The translations under genes were made by a program, and so were the position numbers. This document shows, one piece after another, positions 14,079-19,712 of a DNA stretch of 19,712 nt. Location of the stretch: contig JBLHUT010000029.1 of assembly GCA_047629975.1 (NCBI GenBank), positions 1-19,712 on the forward strand, written 5' to 3'. How positions within the stretch are numbered: position 1 is the first letter of the stretch; every line of letters starts with the position of its first letter. The stretch is from JBLHUT01 sp047629975. Its GTDB lineage: Bacteria > Pseudomonadota > Alphaproteobacteria > Rhodobacterales > Rhodobacteraceae. The notes beneath the pieces are model-generated. The model did no database searches, had not been told where the DNA came from, and was given only the letters and a program-made list of their open reading frames with translations.

Positions 14079-16289
14079 ATGCGTGGACGATATTCGGCCC
14101 TGAGCATTCTGGCGTTTGCTGCCGGAATTGCTGGCGGTATCTATCTGGAAAGACAGTACTTCAATCCATCGGAAATGGCCGGACCGGAGGGGTCTGACAT
14201 CCTGTATTGGGTCGCCCCGATGGATGCCAATTTCCGGCAGCCGGGGCCGGGAAAATCCCCGATGGGAATGGATCTGGTGCCGGTTTTTGCAGGCGAGGAG
14301 TCCACCGGCGATCCATCGGAAGTGACGTTATCTGCTGCCGAGATCAACGCAATCGGTGTTCGCACGGCCGTTGCGCAGATATCCAAGATTTCGCACCGGA
14401 TCGAAACGGTGGGTTTCGTCGGTTACGACGACCACCTGACCAGTCACGTGCATACCCGCGTGGATGGCTGGATCGAAGCGTTGAACGTTCGCGCGGTCGG
14501 TGATCCGGTGCGCAAGGGCGACATCCTGTTCGAGATGTTCTCGCCCCTGATCGGGTCGTCCAGCGGCGATCTTGTGCGCGCCGTGGAAGCCGGCGATCCC
14601 CGTATCCGGGAGGCAGCCCGAAGCAAGCTGAGAAGTCAGGGGATGTCCGACAGCCAGATCGACCGGATCGAGGCCGACGGCGTGCTTGCGCGCAACATCG
14701 AGGTTTTGGCCCCGCAGGACGGGGTGGTGATTTCTCTTGAAGCAGCCGACGGGATGTATCTGCAACCCGGTGTGCGCGCGGTATCATTGACCGACCTCAG
14801 TGCCGTCTGGCTGATCGTTGACGTGTTCGAACGTGACATTGCCCGCATGACAGACGACATGCGCGCGGTCGCCCGATTCGAGCATTTGAACGGACGCACC
14901 TTCGAGGGTGAGGTCGATTACATCTATCCCGAACTGGATGCCGAAACACGCACGCTGCCCGTGCGCTTGCGCTTTGACAATTCCGAAGGGCTGCTGCGAC
15001 CCAACATGTTCGGCACTGTCAGCTTGATCCCCAACCAGACACGCATGGCGCTTACGGTTCCGACCGAAGCGATTATTCGCACAGGAGCCGCGGAACGCGT
15101 CATCCTGAAAACCGGAGAAGGCACGTTCAAGCCGCGCCTGATCACCACAGGTTTGCGGGACAATTTCGGCGAAGGCGGCCGTACGGAAGTCGTGCAGGGG
15201 CTTTCCCCGGGCGAGGAAGTCGTGGCCTCTGCCCAGTTTCTGATCGATAGCGAGAGCGCCCTGAGTGCGGGTCTTATGCGCATGGCCCCGACGGATGAGG
15301 CGCCGGCGCGCGGGACGGGCGAGTTGATTGCGCTGGATGTCGAAAACCGCATTGCCACCGTCAGGCATGCGGCCCTCGACGCGCTGGACTGGCCTGCGAT
15401 GACATCCGGTTTTCCGGTACGCGCGGATGTTGCGCTTGGTCGGCTGGTGCCGGGTCAGCAGGTGGCGTTCCGCGCGGCACGTGGTGCGGACGGGTTGCTC
15501 AGCCTGATCGAACTTGGCGGTGACGACGGGATTGCCGCGACCGGAACCGGCACTGTCATGGCCATCACTTCGGATGGCAAACTGACGCTGTCTCATGATC
15601 CGATCCCGGAACTTGGCTGGCCCTCGATGCAGATGGATATGCCTGTTGCCGGATTTGATGTGGCACAGGTTCCGCTTGATCAACCGGTAGAGTTTGATCT
15701 GTCAAAGGGCGATGACGGTTTGTTCACAGTCGTTGCCGTGCGCAGCGAAGGGATGACGGGCGTCTCGGGCATGATGATGCCCGAACCGATGGAAGCGGTA
15801 ACTGCAACGGCTGTTGCCCCGCCGATTGTGACGTCCGGGACGATTGTCGCGGTGGATCAAGAGACGCGGATGGCCACGATCACCCACGGCCCGATGATGG
15901 AAATCGGCATGCCGGGGATGACCATGGGTTTTGCACTGGACGAGGCGATTGATCCTTCGACGCTGACCACCGGGCAGGAAATGACCCTGACTTTTGCGCG
16001 CCCGGACGGGATGACGATGATCCTTGCTGCCGCCGAGCCGGTTGTCCCGCCGATGGAAGTCTCGGGCACGATCAATGCCGTCGATGCGTCGGCGCAAATG
16101 GCCAATATCACCCACGGCCCGATGATGGAAATCGGTATGCCGGGGATGACAATGGATTTTGCGGTCGACCCGTTGATTGATGTTTCGGCCTTGCCGGAAG
16201 GAGACGAAGTCACCCTTCTTCTCAAACGCAATCCGGATTTCTCGTTGACGCTGGTGGGCACTGCCCCCGCCATCGAGGTGACCCAATGA
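14079..16289 (+). CDS. cusB: CusB-type copper/silver efflux adaptor with four C-terminal CusF-like domains
   Basis: This is the periplasmic membrane-fusion subunit of a CusCBA-type pump, 736 aa against about 400-500 for usual CusB. Order: N-terminal membrane anchor (8-23), a Cys-free heavy-metal-binding motif (YWVAPMD, 43-49, and PMGMDLVPV, 61-69), then the barrel-sandwich and short hairpin region, and the beta-barrel with RPNMFGTV. Four CusF-like repeats follow, at about 413-486, 489-565, 584-656 and 660-736. CusF ligand positions in each are His430/Trp438/Met441/Ser443, His506/Trp514/Met517/Met519, His603/Met611/Met614/Met616 and His679/Met687/Met690/Met692. ATG 14079 is chosen over GTG 14025 because GAGG stands 5 bases before it and the anchor begins there. 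The stop overlaps cusA as ATGA. Single CusF fusions to CusB are known; four repeats are unusual in my knowledge. Confidence 0.92.
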   Translation: MRGRYSALSILAFAAGIAGGIYLERQYFNPSEMAGPEGSDILYWVAPMDANFRQPGPGKSPMGMDLVPVFAGEESTGDPSEVTLSAAEINAIGVRTAVAQISKISHRIETVGFVGYDDHLTSHVHTRVDGWIEALNVRAVGDPVRKGDILFEMFSPLIGSSSGDLVRAVEAGDPRIREAARSKLRSQGMSDSQIDRIEADGVLARNIEVLAPQDGVVISLEAADGMYLQPGVRAVSLTDLSAVWLIVDVFERDIARMTDDMRAVARFEHLNGRTFEGEVDYIYPELDAETRTLPVRLRFDNSEGLLRPNMFGTVSLIPNQTRMALTVPTEAIIRTGAAERVILKTGEGTFKPRLITTGLRDNFGEGGRTEVVQGLSPGEEVVASAQFLIDSESALSAGLMRMAPTDEAPARGTGELIALDVENRIATVRHAALDALDWPAMTSGFPVRADVALGRLVPGQQVAFRAARGADGLLSLIELGGDDGIAATGTGTVMAITSDGKLTLSHDPIPELGWPSMQMDMPVAGFDVAQVPLDQPVEFDLSKGDDGLFTVVAVRSEGMTGVSGMMMPEPMEAVTATAVAPPIVTSGTIVAVDQETRMATITHGPMMEIGMPGMTMGFALDEAIDPSTLTTGQEMTLTFARPDGMTMILAAAEPVVPPMEVSGTINAVDASAQMANITHGPMMEIGMPGMTMDFAVDPLIDVSALPEGDEVTLLLKRNPDFSLTLVGTAPAIEVTQ
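15879..15935 (+). repeat. Direct repeat, copy 1 (CusF-like domain 3 core)
   Basis: Nineteen codons spanning the metal site of CusF-like domain 3. They match 16107-16163 at 53 of 57 bases, in frame and 228 bases (76 codons) apart. Flanking parts of the two domains are much less alike. Confidence 0.9.
16107..16163 (+). repeat. Direct repeat, copy 2 (CusF-like domain 4 core)
   Basis: Second copy of the 57-base metal-site block. The four differences from copy 1 include three silent third-position changes and one Gly/Asp change, so the protein motif THGPMMEIGMPGMTM is kept exactly. Confidence 0.9.
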
Positions 16290-19200
16290 TCCCTGCCATC
16301 ATCCGCGCCTCGATCGCGAACCGTGTGATCATTCTGGCGCTGGCGGTTATGATGGGCATCGCAGGCATCTGGGCGATCCGCGAAACCCCCGTGGATGCCA
16401 TCCCCGATCTGTCGGACGTGCAGGTGATTGTCCGCACGCCTTATGCCGGACAGGCCCCGCAGGTGGTCGAGGACCAGATCACCTATCCGATTGCGACTGC
16501 CATGCTGGCGGTTCCCGGTGCCAGCGACGTGCGCGGGTTTTCGTTTTTTGGCGACAGCTATGTCTATGTTGTCTTCGAGGACGGCACCGATCTTTACTGG
16601 GCGCGGACAAGGGTGCTGGAATACCTTGGCCAGATCACTGCGAACCTGCCAGAGGGGGTGTCGCCGCAGTTGGGGCCGGATGCGACCGGGGTGGGCTGGA
16701 TTTATCAATATGCCCTGATCGACCGCACCGGCGGGCATGATCTGGCCGAGTTGCGCACGCTTCAGGACTGGTTCCTGAAGTATGAGTTGCAGACCGTGGA
16801 CGGCGTGTCCGAGGTGGCCACCATCGGCGGTATGGTCAAGCAATATCAAGTGGTTGTCGATCCCAACAAGCTGCGTGCCTATGACGTGACGCTTGCCCAG
16901 ATCCGCAACGCCATTCAGGGCGCGAACCGCGAGACGGGCGGGAGCGTCATCGAGATGGGCGAGGCCGAATTCATGGTCCGCTCCACGGGCTATGTTGACG
17001 AGCTTGCCGATTTGGCAAAGGCCCCTTTGATGGTGAACGCGCGCGGTGCGGCGATCACTTTGGCGGATGTGGCTGACATTCGGCTTGGTCCTGAAATGCG
17101 GCGCGGCGTCGGCGAGTTCGGTGGCGAGGGAGACGCAGTGGGCGGCGTCGTGATCTTGCGCTGGGGCGGCAATGCGCTGGCTACCATCAAGGCGGTAGAG
17201 GCGCGCATCGAAGAATTGCGGGTCAGCCTCCCCGAGGGGGTCGAAATTGTGACCACCTATAGCAGGGCCGGCGTGATCGAGCGTGCCATCGAGAACCTGC
17301 AAAAGAAACTGACCGAGGAATTCATCGTCGTCATTCTGGTTTGTGCGGCCTTCCTTTTGCATATCCGCTCGTCTCTGGTGATCCTGTTGTCGCTGCCACT
17401 TGGTATCTTTGCGGCCTTCATCATCATGAAAATGCAAGGGGTGAACGCCAATATCATGAGCCTGGGTGGTATCGCCATTGCCATTGGTGCAATGGTCGAC
17501 GCCGCGATTGTCATGATCGAGGCGATGCACAGACGGCTGGAGAAAGAAAAACTGACGGCTGCAAACCGGTGGCGTATCGTTACTGAATGCTGTGAAGAAG
17601 TCGGGCCGGCGTTGTTCTTTTCGCTCGCGATCATCGCGGTCAGCTTCCTGCCTGTTTTCGTGTTGGAAAGTCAGGAGGGAAGGCTTTTCAAGCCTCTTGC
17701 CTTTACCAAGACCTACGCGATGGGTGCCGCGGCAATCTTGTCCATCACACTCGTGCCGGTGCTGATGGGGTACTTCGTGCGGGGGCGCATCCTGCCGGAA
17801 CACAAAAACCCGCTGAACCGTTTGGTGATCTGGATCTACCGTCCTTTCCTTGACGCAGCCGTTGCGTGGCCATGGGCCACAACGCTGCTGGCTGGTGTGT
17901 TGGTTGCCTCGATGATGTGGCCCCTTCAGCGGATCGGGACCGAATTCATGCCCGAACTCAACGAGGGTGATTTCCTTTACATGCCATCGCTTTATCCCGG
18001 TGTGTCCATCGGCAAGGCGCGCGAGGTCCTGCAACAGACAGATCGTCTGATCGCAACCGTACCAGAGGTTTTGACCGTGCATGGCAAATTGGGCCGCGCC
18101 GATACGGCCACCGATCCCGCACCGCTGACGATGATCGAAACCACCATTCAGCTAAAACCCGAGGCAGACTGGCGCCCCGGCATGACGATGGAGATGATCC
18201 GCAACGAACTTGACCGCGTGGTGCAAATCCCCGGCGTCACCAATGTCTGGATCCAGCCGATCAAGAACCGCATCGACATGCTGGCGACGGGCATCAAGAC
18301 CCCGGTGGGCGTAAAAATTTCGGGGGCTGACCTGAGTGTCATCGAACAGATCGGGATCGAGATAGAGCGGGTCGTGGGGGACATCGAGGGGACGGCCTCG
18401 GCCTATGCCGAACGACCCATTGGCGGACGGTTTATCGAGATCAACGTCGATCGCGATGCCGCTGCCCGTTACATGATGTCTGTGCGCGACATTCAGGATG
18501 TGGTGCAGACGGCGATTGGTGGCATGCAGGTGTCTGAATCCGTCGAAGGGCTGGAGCGTTTCCCGATCAATCTGCGCTATCCCCAAGAATGGCGCAACAG
18601 CCCCGAACGGCTGCGGGATCTGCCCGTTGTGACGCCGTCGGGCGCTCATATCCCCTTGGGTAGTCTGGCCGAGATCAAGGTCGTCGATGGCCCCGGCATG
18701 ATCCGGTCTGAAAACGCACGACGTACGGGCTTTGTCTTTATTGACATCGCAGGGCGCGATCTGGGGGGATATGTGACTGAGGCCCGTCAAATTGTGGCGG
18801 ATCAAGTTACCTTGCCAGCCGGTTATTCCATCACCTGGTCAGGTCAGTACGAATATATCGAACGCATGCAGGAGCGGCTCAAGCTTGTGGCCCCGGCGAC
18901 TTTGCTGATCATCACGTTGATGCTGTTCATGGCCTTTAACCGGGTGATCGAGGTTGCGATTATTCTGGCCGCATTGCCCGTTGCGCTGGCCGGAGGCGTC
19001 TGGTTCTTGTGGTATCTCAATTTTGATATCTCTGTGGCGGTGCTGGTGGGATTTATCGCGCTTGCTGGCGTGGCCGTCGAGACGGCGATCGTGATGCTGC
19101 TCTACCTCAATCTGGCATGGGAAAAGCGTAAGAAAGCGGCCGCAGCCGAACGGCGTGCAATGACGCCGCTGGATGTAGAGGAAGTCGTTTTCGAAGGCGC

Positions 19201-19465
19201 TCTTTTGCGCGTGCGGCCCAAGATCATGACCGTCGCCACGATCTTTGCCGGCTTGATCCCGATCATGTACGGCAGCGGAACAGGCTCCGAGATCATGCAG
19301 CGCATCGCCGCACCGATGGTCGGCGGTATGGCCACCGCCACCTTGCTGACGCTTTTTGTCATTCCTTCGATCTTCGTGATCTGGAAAAGGCTGGCCCTGA
19401 AACGGGTCAACCGCGAATTGCTGCAACCGGCCAATGCGCCCGCAGCACTTTTGCCGGCAGAATAA
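16286..19465 (+). CDS. cusA: CusA-type heavy-metal RND efflux pump
   Basis: This is the inner-membrane proton-driven pump that exports Cu(I)/Ag(I) from periplasm or cytoplasm through a CusCBA-type channel. The 1059-aa product has the HME-RND layout: first helix (VIILALAVMMGIAGIWAI) and VDAIPDLSDVQV, then a porter domain, helices 2-6, a second porter domain and helices 7-12. The Met triad that lines the E. coli CusA copper path (573, 623, 672) is present with identical spacing as Met566 (FLYMPS), Met616 (PLTMIETT) and Met665 (NRIDML). The TM4 acidic segment GAMVDAAIVMIE and the late RVRPKIMTV Lys are also kept. This supports a monovalent metal pump rather than a Zn/Co/Ni CzcA. Its ATG overlaps the cusB stop (ATGA), so translation is coupled. 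Confidence 0.96.
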   Translation: MIPAIIRASIANRVIILALAVMMGIAGIWAIRETPVDAIPDLSDVQVIVRTPYAGQAPQVVEDQITYPIATAMLAVPGASDVRGFSFFGDSYVYVVFEDGTDLYWARTRVLEYLGQITANLPEGVSPQLGPDATGVGWIYQYALIDRTGGHDLAELRTLQDWFLKYELQTVDGVSEVATIGGMVKQYQVVVDPNKLRAYDVTLAQIRNAIQGANRETGGSVIEMGEAEFMVRSTGYVDELADLAKAPLMVNARGAAITLADVADIRLGPEMRRGVGEFGGEGDAVGGVVILRWGGNALATIKAVEARIEELRVSLPEGVEIVTTYSRAGVIERAIENLQKKLTEEFIVVILVCAAFLLHIRSSLVILLSLPLGIFAAFIIMKMQGVNANIMSLGGIAIAIGAMVDAAIVMIEAMHRRLEKEKLTAANRWRIVTECCEEVGPALFFSLAIIAVSFLPVFVLESQEGRLFKPLAFTKTYAMGAAAILSITLVPVLMGYFVRGRILPEHKNPLNRLVIWIYRPFLDAAVAWPWATTLLAGVLVASMMWPLQRIGTEFMPELNEGDFLYMPSLYPGVSIGKAREVLQQTDRLIATVPEVLTVHGKLGRADTATDPAPLTMIETTIQLKPEADWRPGMTMEMIRNELDRVVQIPGVTNVWIQPIKNRIDMLATGIKTPVGVKISGADLSVIEQIGIEIERVVGDIEGTASAYAERPIGGRFIEINVDRDAAARYMMSVRDIQDVVQTAIGGMQVSESVEGLERFPINLRYPQEWRNSPERLRDLPVVTPSGAHIPLGSLAEIKVVDGPGMIRSENARRTGFVFIDIAGRDLGGYVTEARQIVADQVTLPAGYSITWSGQYEYIERMQERLKLVAPATLLIITLMLFMAFNRVIEVAIILAALPVALAGGVWFLWYLNFDISVAVLVGFIALAGVAVETAIVMLLYLNLAWEKRKKAAAAERRAMTPLDVEEVVFEGALLRVRPKIMTVATIFAGLIPIMYGSGTGSEIMQRIAAPMVGGMATATLLTLFVIPSIFVIWKRLALKRVNRELLQPANAPAALLPAE

Positions 19466-19501
19466 GCCCTGCCAATCAACCCAAACCAAAAAGGACTAAA
19501 C

Positions 19502-19712
19502 ATGAAGATTTCAACTCTTGCCCTCTGCGCTCTGGTTCTGACCGCGCCCATGGCATTGGCCCAAACGAACCACGCCAGCATGGATCATTCCAAAATGATG
19601 ATGAGCGATGAAAAGGTGGAAGGCGCCGTGCACACCAAAGCGGTGGTGAATTCCATCGGTGAGACGACTGCCAATGTCAGTCACGGTCCGATCCCTGAAA
19701 TCGGCTGGCCTG
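19502..19712 (+). CDS. cusF: CusF-type periplasmic copper chaperone (5' part, cut by window end)
   Basis: Only the first 70 codons are in the window. A signal peptide MKISTLALCALVLTAPMALA is followed by a Met/His-rich linker (HASMDHSKMMM). The beginning of a CusF fold comes next, with SHGPIPEIGWP, which supplies the His and Trp of the Cu(I)/Ag(I) site. The two Met ligands should follow just past the edge. AAGGA stands 7 bases before ATG 19502, and cusA ends 36 bases upstream, so it belongs to the same operon. CusF carries metal to CusB. Its motif is closest to CusF-like domain 2 of the upstream adaptor (SHDPIPELGWP). If the gene continues into another domain, that cannot be seen here. Confidence 0.88.
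   Translation, partial: MKISTLALCALVLTAPMALAQTNHASMDHSKMMMSDEKVEGAVHTKAVVNSIGETTANVSHGPIPEIGWP

Noticed and set aside
15857..18082. 741-aa ORF on the - strand opposite cusB/cusA
   Set aside because: It is long only because of codon bias on the other strand. Its His/Asp/Gln/Arg-rich sequence has no family features, and it crosses the boundary of two real genes.

Overview
The window looks like a chromosomal piece of a roseobacter-type alphaproteobacterium (Rhodobacteraceae). This rests on recognising gene families and their order, not on a database search: a coaX-rnj pair, an RNase J, an acetyl-CoA-type MetA, PRK-style RF3, PPK2 and a FadL-type porin, all in GC-rich DNA with long antisense shadow ORFs.

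Positions 1-12,100 read as ordinary core chromosome. On the + strand the end of coaX (type III pantothenate kinase) runs into rnj (ribonuclease J), closed by a strong GAAA-loop terminator with A and T tracts on both sides. From there to 12,098 everything is on the - strand. In transcription order it is an EamA permease, a FadL-type outer-membrane protein with its own terminator, a P-loop ATPase of unknown role, metA, an alpha/beta-hydrolase lipoprotein, ppk2 overlapping a tetR-type regulator by 8 bases, prfC, and an RhlE-like DEAD-box RNA helicase whose leader carries two perfect hairpins.

Positions 12,100-13,580 hold no intact gene. They contain the wreck of an IS3-family element on the - strand (frameshifts, in-frame stops, two internal deletions that removed most of the DDE core). 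Head-to-head with it on the + strand is the C-terminal scrap of a second integrase-type transposase. A perfect 14-bp inverted repeat lies at the junction. A more AT-rich stretch follows with a weak terminator and a CueR-like dyad. This scar separates core chromosome from accessory DNA.

Positions 13,580-19,712 form a copper/silver efflux operon on the + strand: a small secreted Cys/His/Met-containing protein of unknown family, a CusB-type periplasmic adaptor, a CusA-type RND pump (ATGA overlap with cusB, all three copper-path methionines present) and the start of a CusF-type periplasmic metallochaperone cut by the window edge. No CusC/TolC-type outer-membrane channel and no dedicated metal regulator lie in the window.

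The most unusual item is the adaptor. Behind a normal CusB body it carries four tandem CusF-like domains with different ligand sets: one lacking the last Met, one canonical His/Trp/Met/Met, and two with the Trp replaced by Met. Together with the separate CusF this gives at least five CusF-type modules for one pump, which suggests a built-in metal relay or buffer. That interpretation is inference; the repeats and residues are directly visible.
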